DNA of 64,000 bases from a virus: the IMG/VR virus record IMGVR_UViG_3300025617_000009, positions 1 through 64,000 of that record, one strand, 5' to 3'. A program made the position numbers and the translations under genes. Shown in pieces: positions 49,661 through 58,300 of the stretch (its first letter is position 1; each line of letters starts with the position of its first letter). Below the pieces are notes generated by a model. That model searched no databases and was not told where the DNA came from. It worked only from the letters and a program-made list of their open reading frames with translations.

Positions 49661-50415
49661 CCGATTAAGAAGCCATAGCCTGTGCCGCCCGATACTGCCA
49701 TAGAAACTTCATTTTCTAGTTTTTCCATTTCAGATTGAGCTTCAGCTTTTAATGAATCACCGTTAAGAGTTGATCCTCCTTGCGGTCCTGCAATAGTAGC
49801 AAACTTTGAACGTGCTTCGCCTAACATATACTTACATGCTGCAAGTGTATAATCTTTGATCCATTGTATTGCTAGATAATCACTTAGTAGTTCACTGTCT
49901 GGACGATAGTTATAAGCGTATAGTAATAAAGTTTCTTCTGCTCGTGGACGTTGTAACAGTGTAAGTTTTTTACTTGTACTATTCCATTTGAACTCGATAA
50001 AACTACCAAACATTCTACCTACTAGTTCTTGATATTGACTGAACATGTCGTAGGTTGCGATGCCTCCTATATTAGTAGAACTTAACAAATATGTATTTGT
50101 ATAAGCAAGGTTAAACGGTTCAAAGATACTTCCGCCGTCACCTCCTCCTGTTCTAGAGCCTATACTTCTGCGGAACAATTTACGAACTTCTATAACTTCA
50201 TTAGGTAGCGTGTATTCGTTCTGGTCCTCTACAGTTTCCATGAACAAATATGATTCTTCAACAGAGTTATCTGAACGTTGTCTAAAACGTGTTAGTGCTT
50301 TAGTTAATGCTGTTTCGTAGTGAACAGGATCAAGTTCTACATCAACCATGCCTCCGCCTAACATTGCGTAAACATAGTCAAATATTTCTTGCTTTTGTGT
50401 TGCTAAATCTGCCAT
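49657..50415 (-). CDS. gp13: Neck protein, T4 gp13 family
   Basis: The 252-residue protein begins ADLATQKQEIFDYVYAMLGG and has the gp13 landmarks MVDVELDPVHYETALTKALT, YLFMETVEDQNEYTLPNEVI, EVRKLFRR and, near the end, WIKDYTLAACKYMLGEARSK followed by GGSTLNGDSLKAEAQSEMEK. gp13 and gp14 form the collar-like gate between head and tail after DNA filling. T4 gp13 is 309 residues. The gene faces away from gp14, with a shared late-promoter site between them; a GGAG-type ribosome site sits before ATG. Confidence 0.92.
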   Translation of the reverse strand: MADLATQKQEIFDYVYAMLGGGMVDVELDPVHYETALTKALTRFRQRSDNSVEESYLFMETVEDQNEYTLPNEVIEVRKLFRRSIGSRTGGGDGGSIFEPFNLAYTNTYLLSSTNIGGIATYDMFSQYQELVGRMFGSFIEFKWNSTSKKLTLLQRPRAEETLLLYAYNYRPDSELLSDYLAIQWIKDYTLAACKYMLGEARSKFATIAGPQGGSTLNGDSLKAEAQSEMEKLENEVSMAVSGGTGYGFLIG

Positions 50416-50432
50416 AGGTAATCTCCGTATAG

Positions 50433-50447
50433 TATTTATGCTAAATA
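50433..50447. promoter_or_regulatory. Overlapping divergent late promoters between gp13 and gp14
   Basis: TATTTATGCTAAATA is an imperfect inverted repeat. Minus-strand CATAAATA (50440-50433) points to gp13 with a 17-base gap to ATG. Plus-strand GCTAAATA (50440-50447) points to gp14 with a 5-base gap to ATG. The two motifs share base 50440. Confidence 0.65.
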
Positions 50448-50452
50448 TGTGT

Positions 50453-51616
50453 ATGCCGAGATTATCACTTTACAAGCCCGAGAGAGGCAAAGATTACGGA
50501 TTTATAGACAAGCAAGTCTATGAAATGTTTACCATTGGTGGTACTGACGTATTTGTACACAAGTATCTTGGAACTGAGAACCCTAGCGACGAAGATGCGA
50601 CTGTAGACAAACCTCAATATGATGTTGTAAAAGAAACTAATATTCAGGATCTGTTATTTTTAGAAAATAGGGATAGAAAGTATGATCCAGATGTCTACAG
50701 TCTTAGAGGCATCTATAATGTACAAGATATTGATTTTGATTTATCAGCGTTTGGTTTATTTTTAAGTAATGATACATTGTTCTTAACAGTTCATATCAAC
50801 TCTAGTGTTAAGACTATTGGCAGAAAGATTATTGCAGGAGACGTTATTGAGCTTCCGCATCTACGTGACGAATACGCTCTTAATGATTTAAGTGTAGCAC
50901 TAAAACGTTTTTACGTTGTAGAAGATGTTAATCGTGCAGCGGAAGGTTTTTCACAGACTTGGTATCCTCACTTATATAGGTTAAAACTCAAGCAGATTGT
51001 AGACAGTCAAGAATACAAAGAAATACTTGACTTACCTGCAAACGAAGATAATCCTGCAGAAGGTTCATTAAGGGATCTGCTTTCTACATATGAAAAAGAA
51101 ATGCAGATTAACCAAGCAGTTGTTGCTCAGGCAGAAGAAGACGCAGGACTTAGTGGATACGATACAAGTCACTTGTACACACTTGCTACTAATGATGACG
51201 GCAGTGTTGACCTTGTAACTATTGACCAAGACGATATCGATGTAAGTGCAGAAAGTATTATTTCTGATGAAATATACGGTAGACCAGATAGGCAAGGCTA
51301 CGACGGTTATCTAGTAGATGCAGAGATTGCTCCTAACGGTGCTCCTTACGGCGCTGGCATTAGTTTCCCTCCAGAAAATCAACCTGGAGATTATTTTTTA
51401 CGCACAGACTTTTCGCCCAAACGCTTGTTTAGATTTGACGGCACACGTTGGGTCAAAGTACAAGATGGTGTTAGAATGACAATGACTAATGGCCCGGATA
51501 GGCAAACACAAAAAGGTACGTTTATTAATAACACCAATGTTGATAGTATAGGTGGCGAAGACGTACAAGAAAGACAGAGTCTAAGTAAGGCACTTAGACC
51601 TAAGGCGGATAACTAA
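50453..51616 (+). CDS. gp14: Neck protein, T4 gp14 family, with C-terminal extension
   Basis: The 387-residue protein starts MPRLSLYKPERGKDYGFIDK; I chose ATG 50453, five bases after CTAAATA, over ATG 50438, which lies within the promoter. The gp14 core includes YEMFTIGGTDVFVHKYLG, FGLFLSNDTLFLTVHINSSV, AGDVIELPHLRDEY and FYVVEDVNRAAEGFSQTW. Residues of about 265-387 are an extension absent from T4 gp14 (256): PENQPGDYFLRTDFSPKRLF then RFDGTRWVKVQDGVRMTMTN, a module seen in marine phages. It overlaps the gp15 start by one base (TAATG). Confidence 0.92.
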   Translation: MPRLSLYKPERGKDYGFIDKQVYEMFTIGGTDVFVHKYLGTENPSDEDATVDKPQYDVVKETNIQDLLFLENRDRKYDPDVYSLRGIYNVQDIDFDLSAFGLFLSNDTLFLTVHINSSVKTIGRKIIAGDVIELPHLRDEYALNDLSVALKRFYVVEDVNRAAEGFSQTWYPHLYRLKLKQIVDSQEYKEILDLPANEDNPAEGSLRDLLSTYEKEMQINQAVVAQAEEDAGLSGYDTSHLYTLATNDDGSVDLVTIDQDDIDVSAESIISDEIYGRPDRQGYDGYLVDAEIAPNGAPYGAGISFPPENQPGDYFLRTDFSPKRLFRFDGTRWVKVQDGVRMTMTNGPDRQTQKGTFINNTNVDSIGGEDVQERQSLSKALRPKADN

Positions 51617-53052
51617 TGCAGTTTTTTTACGACGGTCAAATAAGAAGATATATCACTCAAATGGTAAGATTAATGAGCAACTTTTCTTATCAAGACGGTA
51701 GAGGAAATCTTACTCTAGTACCTGTACTATATGGAGATATGACTCGTCAAGTTGCTAATATTATTCGTGATAACTCTGAAAACAAGATTCCTAGTGCACC
51801 GAGAATGGCAGTTTATGTAACTGGTTTAGAAATGGATCGCAGTCGTACAGCAGATTCTAGTTATGTAAACAAAATAAACATTCGTGAAAAAGCATATGAT
51901 ACAGACGGCAACGAATATCTAAACATACAAGGTAAAAACTACACAGTAGAGCGTCTTATGCCTACGCCTTATACACTGTCAATGAATGTTGATATATGGA
52001 GTACAAATACAGAACAAAAACTTCAAATCTTAGAACAAATACTAACACTGTTTAATCCTAGTTTTGAAATACAAACTACAGATAACTATGTTGACTGGAC
52101 TAGTCTAAGTGTTGTAAATCTTGAAGGCACAACATTTTCTAGTAGAAGTATTCCAGTAGGTGTTGACAGCGACATAGATGTTGCTACTCTACAGTTTAGT
52201 ACACCTATATATATTTCACCGCCTGTTAAAGTTAAGCGTCTTGGAGTTATCACCGATATTATTACCAGTATTTTTAACGAAGAAGAAGGAACCATTGATT
52301 TAGGATTAACTTCACCACAGGTAAATGCATATGACGACAGTCCAGAACCTGGACGTACTAATGTAACCGAAGACGATGTACAAACTGACATGAACAATAG
52401 CGGTGTTACATTTAGCACAAACTATGCAGATCTTGGAGTGTACGTCGACGGTAATATTCTAAGACTTATTAGTAAGAACCAAATAGGAACAACAAACTGG
52501 CGCAATGTGTTAGATAATGTTTCGGGACAATATCAAGCAGATATTAGTCGTATATACCTTAGTAACTTAGATACAGGAAGTGTATACACAGGTACTATTA
52601 CTTTAAATGAGTTAGATGAAACACAACTTATTGTTAACTGGGATTCTGATAGTTTTCCTAATGATACAGTAATAGAAGGTCCTGCAAGAAACAGTGCTAG
52701 TTGGACTAGCATAGATTACATCATAGATCCTCAAAAGAAAAATCCTACAGATTTAAAAGCTGCAGGTGTAAGAATATTATTACTTAATAATATAGGCGAT
52801 GCGGCTAACACAGATGGGCCAGATGCTTGGAAGAACAACGACGGCACTGATTTTATAGGCGGCGAAAACGATATCATTGAATGGACTGGCACACAGTGGG
52901 TTACAGTATTTGATGCAAACGAAACCGCAGAAGCAACATACACTACTAACCTTAACACAGGTATACAGTACAAGTGGACAGGCGAATATTGGTTGTTAAG
53001 TATTGATGGAGAGTATCCAAAAAGTTCTTGGAGAATGGATCTCAACGGCTAA
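51616..53052 (+). CDS. gp15: Tail sheath terminator/stabiliser, T4 gp15 family, extended
   Basis: The 478-residue protein opens MQFFYDGQIRRYITQMVRLM, matching T4 gp15 FGYFYNSSFRRYATLMGDLF. NLTLVPVLYGDMTRQVANII, SAPRMAVYVTGLEMDRSRTA and TPYTLSMNVDIWSTNTEQKL continue that family, which caps the tail tube and sheath. T4 gp15 is 272; the extra of about 200 residues is beta-rich and ends in two aromatic motifs (DIIEWTGTQWVTV; YKWTGEYWLLS) like those in gp14 and gp18. It is co-translated with gp14 and precedes the Nudix gene by seven bases. Confidence 0.92.
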   Translation: MQFFYDGQIRRYITQMVRLMSNFSYQDGRGNLTLVPVLYGDMTRQVANIIRDNSENKIPSAPRMAVYVTGLEMDRSRTADSSYVNKINIREKAYDTDGNEYLNIQGKNYTVERLMPTPYTLSMNVDIWSTNTEQKLQILEQILTLFNPSFEIQTTDNYVDWTSLSVVNLEGTTFSSRSIPVGVDSDIDVATLQFSTPIYISPPVKVKRLGVITDIITSIFNEEEGTIDLGLTSPQVNAYDDSPEPGRTNVTEDDVQTDMNNSGVTFSTNYADLGVYVDGNILRLISKNQIGTTNWRNVLDNVSGQYQADISRIYLSNLDTGSVYTGTITLNELDETQLIVNWDSDSFPNDTVIEGPARNSASWTSIDYIIDPQKKNPTDLKAAGVRILLLNNIGDAANTDGPDAWKNNDGTDFIGGENDIIEWTGTQWVTVFDANETAEATYTTNLNTGIQYKWTGEYWLLSIDGEYPKSSWRMDLNG

Positions 53053-53059
53053 CTACTGT

Positions 53060-53497
53060 ATGACAGATAAAATCGTATGCAGCGGTGCTCTATTTTACAG
53101 CTTATCTACAAAACGTTTCTTATTTTTACATCGTACTCAAGGTAAAAACAATAATCTTTGGGGATTAGTTGGCGGAACCAACGAAGGTGAAGAAACTCCG
53201 TGGGAAGGTCTTAAACGAGAAATATCAGAAGAAATAGGCAATAATCACGAAGTTACAAAAGTTATACCTTTAGAAACTTTTGTAAGCAGTGACAGCAGAT
53301 TTTTATTTCATACATACCTTTGTCTTGTAAAGGAGGAGTTTATTCCCACACTTAACATAGAACATGACGGCTATTCCTGGGTGAGTTTTGGCAAATGGCC
53401 AAAGCCTCTACATCAAGGATTGCGTAATACTCTGAACAACAAAAACAATATTTCTAAACTAGAAACAGTATTCCGAGTAATCGATTTAACACAATAG
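53060..53497 (+). CDS. Nudix hydrolase
   Basis: The 145-residue protein starts MTDKIVCSGALFYSL; ATG at 53060 was preferred because an upstream ATG lies inside gp15. The Nudix box GGTNEGEETPWEGLKREISEEIG is at about residues 38-60 (G-x5-E-x7-REIxEExG), and WGLVGG precedes it. Such enzymes hydrolyse nucleoside diphosphates linked to another moiety. With hldD, a cupin and gmhB next, a nucleotide-sugar substrate is plausible; mRNA decapping or clean-up of oxidised dNTPs are alternatives. C-terminal residues (YSWVSFGKWPKPLHQGLRNT) are typical of ADP-sugar-type Nudix proteins. Confidence 0.9.
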   Translation: MTDKIVCSGALFYSLSTKRFLFLHRTQGKNNNLWGLVGGTNEGEETPWEGLKREISEEIGNNHEVTKVIPLETFVSSDSRFLFHTYLCLVKEEFIPTLNIEHDGYSWVSFGKWPKPLHQGLRNTLNNKNNISKLETVFRVIDLTQ

Positions 53498-53509
53498 AAA
53501 GGACAACCA

Positions 53510-54334
53510 ATGCGTATCTTAGTAACAGGACACAAAGGGTTTATCGGACAAAATATCTCAAAATATTTAATACAACAAGGACACGAAATAGAAGGATGGG
53601 AATGGATTCCTAACACTGTACCAGATCCTAGTTCGTATGATTGGGTTGTACATTTAGGAGCAATCACAGATACTACTTGCAAAGATGTAGAACAAATTAT
53701 GGAACAAAATCTAGAGTTTAGTCTTAGATTATTACAAGTATGTGATATGACAGGGACAAACTTTCAATATGCTAGTAGTGCCAGCGTTTACGGAGATTTA
53801 AAAACTTTCAACGAAGAAGGACCGTTTTATCCTATGAATCCATATGCTTGGAGCAAATATCTTTTTGATAGATTTGTAGATCAACACATAGACGGATTTA
53901 CAATCAAAGTACAAGGATTTAGATTTTTTAATGTTTATGGAAATCATGAAGAGCACAAAGGAAATATGGCCAGTGTGTTTCACAAGTTTATAAAACAAGC
54001 ACGTACTACTCAAAATATTCAAGTATTTGAAAACAGTGAAAATTATTCTAGAGATTTTATTTGTGTAGACGATGTATGTGATATTATGTCTAAGTTTATG
54101 GACAAAGACGTAATGGGTGTTTTTAATCTAGGAACAGGTTCTGCAACAAGCTTTGCAGAGGTTGCAAAATATATTGCAAGAGTGTATAATAGTAGTATAC
54201 AAGAAATACCTATGCCAGATAACTTAAAGGCACAATATCAAAAGTTTACACAAAGTAATAATAACCTTTTATTATCTGAGCTAGGTGATTATAAGTTTAC
54301 ATCAATATACGAGTGGATAGATAAAAATGGATAA
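53510..54334 (+). CDS. hldD: ADP-L-glycero-D-manno-heptose 6-epimerase-like (HldD)
   Basis: The 274-residue SDR enzyme has TGHKGFIGQN at 6-15 (NAD(P) binding), YASSASVYGDLK with catalytic Ser near 90-101, and NPYAWSKYLFD with the YxxxK pair. HldD-specific text is clear: RFFNVYGNHEEHKGNMASVF (E. coli VYGPREGHKGSMASV), FENSENYSRDFICVDDV, GVFNLGTGSATSF and IPMPDNLKAQYQKFTQSN. It interconverts the two ADP-heptose epimers for LPS core. E. coli HldD is 310 residues. It starts 12 bases after the Nudix gene with AAAGGAC before ATG and overlaps the cupin by 8. Confidence 0.9.
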   Translation: MRILVTGHKGFIGQNISKYLIQQGHEIEGWEWIPNTVPDPSSYDWVVHLGAITDTTCKDVEQIMEQNLEFSLRLLQVCDMTGTNFQYASSASVYGDLKTFNEEGPFYPMNPYAWSKYLFDRFVDQHIDGFTIKVQGFRFFNVYGNHEEHKGNMASVFHKFIKQARTTQNIQVFENSENYSRDFICVDDVCDIMSKFMDKDVMGVFNLGTGSATSFAEVAKYIARVYNSSIQEIPMPDNLKAQYQKFTQSNNNLLLSELGDYKFTSIYEWIDKNG

Positions 54335-54716
54335 CCCGACTAGACTTTCTGGAGCAGTAAAAAAAGGCTGGGGATATGAGCTAATATTTGCAACCAACGA
54401 TTTGTACTGCGGTAAAATCATAGTTTTTGAAAAAGCTGGTGCAAAAACTAGTATGAACTTTCACAAAGAAAAAGACAAAACTTGGTTTATTAACTCAGGT
54501 AGTTTTTTATTACGAACTATTGAAACTAAATCTGCTACACTAATCACTAAAGAATTAAAGGAAGGCGATGCTTGGCACACTCCGCCATTAATTCCTCACC
54601 AATTAGAAGCATTAGAAGATAATTCTAGTTTAACAGAAGTAAGCACACCTGATTCAGTTGAAGATATGCATAGAATTAGTCAAGGCGATACACAACTCGA
54701 GGCTAAAAATGGTTGA
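54327..54716 (+). CDS. Cupin-domain protein (mannose-6-phosphate isomerase-like)
   Basis: The 129-residue protein reads KKGWGYELIFATNDLYCGKI, then SMNFHKEKDKTWFINSGSFL and DAWHTPPLIPHQLEALEDNS. G(W)GYE...H-x-E/D-K...G...PxxxH is the cupin pattern of type II phosphomannose isomerase C-domains; two of the metal-site His are visible in NFHKEKD and IPHQLEA. It likely isomerises or shapes a sugar phosphate in the heptose route. It overlaps hldD by 8 bases and gmhB by 8. The nucleotidyltransferase at 25555-26325 carries a second, fused cupin of the same type. Confidence 0.82.
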   Translation: MDNPTRLSGAVKKGWGYELIFATNDLYCGKIIVFEKAGAKTSMNFHKEKDKTWFINSGSFLLRTIETKSATLITKELKEGDAWHTPPLIPHQLEALEDNSSLTEVSTPDSVEDMHRISQGDTQLEAKNG

Positions 54717-55326
54717 TATTGTTTGGAGTGGCAAAGACGATCTACGTTATAAAGATCCGAGCTGGATCGCTCCTAACGTAGTTGTAGGTTTAGATCGTGA
54801 CGGCGTACTTAATGAAAATGTCGAAGGATATTGTACTAAGCCTGAACAGTTCGTACCAATAGAAGGCAGTCTAGAAGCGGTTGCTAAACTTCGCAAACTG
54901 GGACATAAGACTGCTATTATTACTAATCAAGGATGTATAGAAAAAGGTATTTGCACTCAAGAAGATGTAGAGCGTGTAAACACCTATATGTTTGAACTAC
55001 TAGGCAAAGCAGGATGTCCTGTTGTTGATGCATTATATTTTTCTGCTAGTAGCCGCAAGGACGATGAGTGGGCTAAACCTAATGTTGGTATGTTTAAACG
55101 TTGTGAGCGAGAACACCCTCACATCAAGTTTAATAAAGGGTACTATGTAGGTGATAAACTTACAGATTTGAAAGCCGCTGTAAAAATAGGTGCTACGCCT
55201 ATTTTAGTTCGTACAGGACACGGCTTAGAAACAGAACAAGAACTGAATAAGTTTACATACAGAAAACTTAAAAAGGCAACAAAGATCTTTGACGATCTAC
55301 AATCATTTGTTGCCACTTTAAGTTAG
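54709..55326 (+). CDS. gmhB: GmhB-like HAD phosphatase, zinc-loop Cys absent
   Basis: The 205-residue protein starts MVDIVWSGKDDLRYKDPSW. HAD motif I is GLDRDGVLNEN (Asp29, Asp31); motif II is AIITNQGCIEKG near 69-80; YYVGDKLTDLKAA is the later acidic motif and AKPNVGMFKRC supplies the conserved Lys region. GmhB removes the 7-phosphate of heptose-1,7-bisphosphate. Typical GmhB has a Cys-His-Cys-Cys zinc loop before the KPxxGM motif; here that stretch is YFSASSRKDDEWAKP, with no Cys or His. The ATG overlaps the cupin stop; its TAG shares bases with the stop of the converging 2503-residue gene. Confidence 0.87.
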   Translation: MVDIVWSGKDDLRYKDPSWIAPNVVVGLDRDGVLNENVEGYCTKPEQFVPIEGSLEAVAKLRKLGHKTAIITNQGCIEKGICTQEDVERVNTYMFELLGKAGCPVVDALYFSASSRKDDEWAKPNVGMFKRCEREHPHIKFNKGYYVGDKLTDLKAAVKIGATPILVRTGHGLETEQELNKFTYRKLKKATKIFDDLQSFVATLS

Positions 55327-58300
55327 GCTTGCGCTTCGCCCCAACGTAGAATAATATTTGACGTTGTATCTGCACCTGATGTTTTATATACGTTAATAGC
55401 CAGTACATCAGGACCATTAGGGAATGTACCTCGCCCTCCTAAAGTAGTATTTGTCAATTCTTTTAACGTATCTAAGTTTAGATTAGCACGTTCGCCCGGT
55501 GTTGCAATAAACGAGAATACTGTTTCACCTGGTTGTGCATAAGGCGGTTCTACAAACTCTACAGTAATAGTACCCGTGCCAGCTACCAATGTTCCATTGT
55601 ACGAGTTATTGAATATTATTCTATAGTATATTGTGCCTGCAAACTCTTCTTCTGAAATACTCTGTATCTTTGTGTTAGCAGGGAAGTTACCAGCGGTTGT
55701 AGCAACAACATCTGTACCTACACTGGCGCCTGAGGCTGTTAATGATGCAGCAGTAGCAAGCATAAAGTTACGTCCTACAAGATCACCACCTCGAGAAAAT
55801 GTTATTGTCTCGCTGTCTTGGATTCTTCCACTGAACCGCTGATTTAGTCGAACAATATAGTTATTCTGCCAAGAGTTTTCTATTCGTCTTACCGTTGTGC
55901 CTGCAGGGAAAGTTGCGCCACCAGCTGCAGATACCAGACTATCACCTGCTTCTAATCCGATATTATTTACACTATCTCTAGTCATATATATGTAATCAGC
56001 ATTATTGGCATTCATAAAGAACGATGTAGTTGCTGTTCCTGTAATAGCAGACTGTGCTGTAATATTTGCTTGTACTGCACTTTGACCAGTTGACCATTGA
56101 ACAGAACCGCCTGCGGCAATCTGTGCAAAGCTAGGCTGACCACCTTGTGCTTCTGAGCTTAGTCCCGACCATACAATATTTGCTGGGTTATCTGGATAGT
56201 TTTGAGGATTAAGTACGCCTTCAACAACAATGCCACCTGTGATTGGTGCATTTGAGTTTGCAGGGTCGACACCGTCTGAACTGATTTCAATACCTTGAAT
56301 CAATAACTGGGCACGATTTAACAGTTCGCGTTCGCCTAAGTCACCTGTAATAGCGTTTGATACACTAGGTGCTAGACGCAACAAGAATGCTGTTTGTTTG
56401 ATTGTACTGACTGGAATACTCTGTTCTGTGTAAGAGAAAATATATCCACGATCTTCGTCAAAGTTACCATCTGTAATAAACGATGAACCCCAATGACTAA
56501 TAAGTGGTGTAATAGTGTTGCTTACTAGTACAACGCCAGTTCTATTAGAATGCGATGCTGCTGATCCTGCTGTATACGATCTTTGTGCTCCAGCATTAAA
56601 GTTTGTAAGGTTAGCACTTCTAGTACAACCAGTTAATCTATTATTATCAATATCCACACCAGTAAATGATATTAGCTCGTTGTCTATATACACTGTTCCT
56701 CCACTTGGTGGGAAGAAACTAGCATCTTGCAACGGTATAAAGTCTTGCGAAGGCGTCATGTCTGCACTTAATCGATCATTTGCACCTTCGTTGGTTACTT
56801 CATAACGTACAGGCAAGTTACCTGAACGCATGTATGCTTCAGTGTTTACGTTAGAGTTACGTATTCTGTGTGCGTATACAAAGTTACCGTCTGCACCGCG
56901 GACCATAAAATCAATAAAACCAGCACCATACCATGAATATTGAATACCAATCATCTGCATCTTAGCAGGATCAATGTTGTATTTACTAGCACCTGTGCCA
57001 TCTAATCTATCAAGGTTAAAGTCTTGTTGTCTAATCTTTTTATCTGTAATCAAACATGCTTTAGCACCTGAAATATTTACAACGCCTCGGAAATCTGGAG
57101 TGACTGTCATCTCTGTTTGTGAGGTTACACCTGAAATAACGTGTGTCATACCTTTAATAACAATTCTGTCGCCTGCTTTTACTTGGTCGCGGAATCGTGT
57201 GCCTGTACCTGTTACTAAACTACTGTCACTATCAATAGCAATAGTACCTGCTAGTTGTTTAGTAGATGTTCTTTGTACTACACTTAGATATGTTCCATCA
57301 TATTCCCAAAAGATTCCGTTCTGATCGTCAAAAATACCTGAACGTACAGTAGCACCATTCCACGCTACTGTAGATATTTGAGCGCCAAATCCGATAACTG
57401 GGTCTGTACTTCCCAATCTGTATTGTGCTGTAACTCTAAATGTTCTTTCGTTGACGATATCAGTAACAGTATAATCGTGATTGTATCCTGGAGTTTCTAC
57501 ACCAATAATGCGTATCTGACCACCTACTTGTAAGCCGTGATCGTTTTCATCAGTAGTAACTGTAATAGTTGATCCTATTTCTACGTTATCTGCTGAGATA
57601 CTTAAAATATCATAACTTGGTGCAAACAATGCACCGGTGGTATACATAATACCTTTACCTGATTGATAACGAATATATTTTTTACTTTGACGTATTGCTT
57701 GCGCACCATGTTGCGGACCGCCTGTGCCTAGTTGTACGCCGCCGTCATACGGTCTGTGAATAAAGAAGCTGTCAGGTTTAGGATAAATGTTGCCTGCAAT
57801 AACATCATTATCGTCAATGGCTCCTGGCGCTCTTGCTTGATATGTTAAAGTCAACGCATCTGGCACACTTGTAGCAATGTATGGACCGTTTGCAAGATTA
57901 TGATTGTTTACACCGTCGTCGGAGTTGATTACAACGTTAAATCCACTACCAGGTATTAATCCATGAGCAGTTTCAAACGTTACTAGAATAGTTGCAAGTG
58001 CGCTAAAACTAATAGTATCACCGTTGGTTATTCCGCCTACAGTAGATTCACTGAGTGTAACACTGCTAATAAAATCTAATGCAGCGCCTGCTACTGCTGT
58101 TCCTGAATCTGTAAATGTAACAATACTACCCGCTGAATCAACGTCAGTTACTGTAATTAGAATATCGTTAACACCGTCAACTCCACCCAAATCGTTACCA
58201 CTAATTATTAATCTATTACCAGTTTCATAACTTACACCTGTACTAACTAATGTTACAGATGTATATGATCCCGAATCTCGTGTTACGTTAAATGTTGCGC

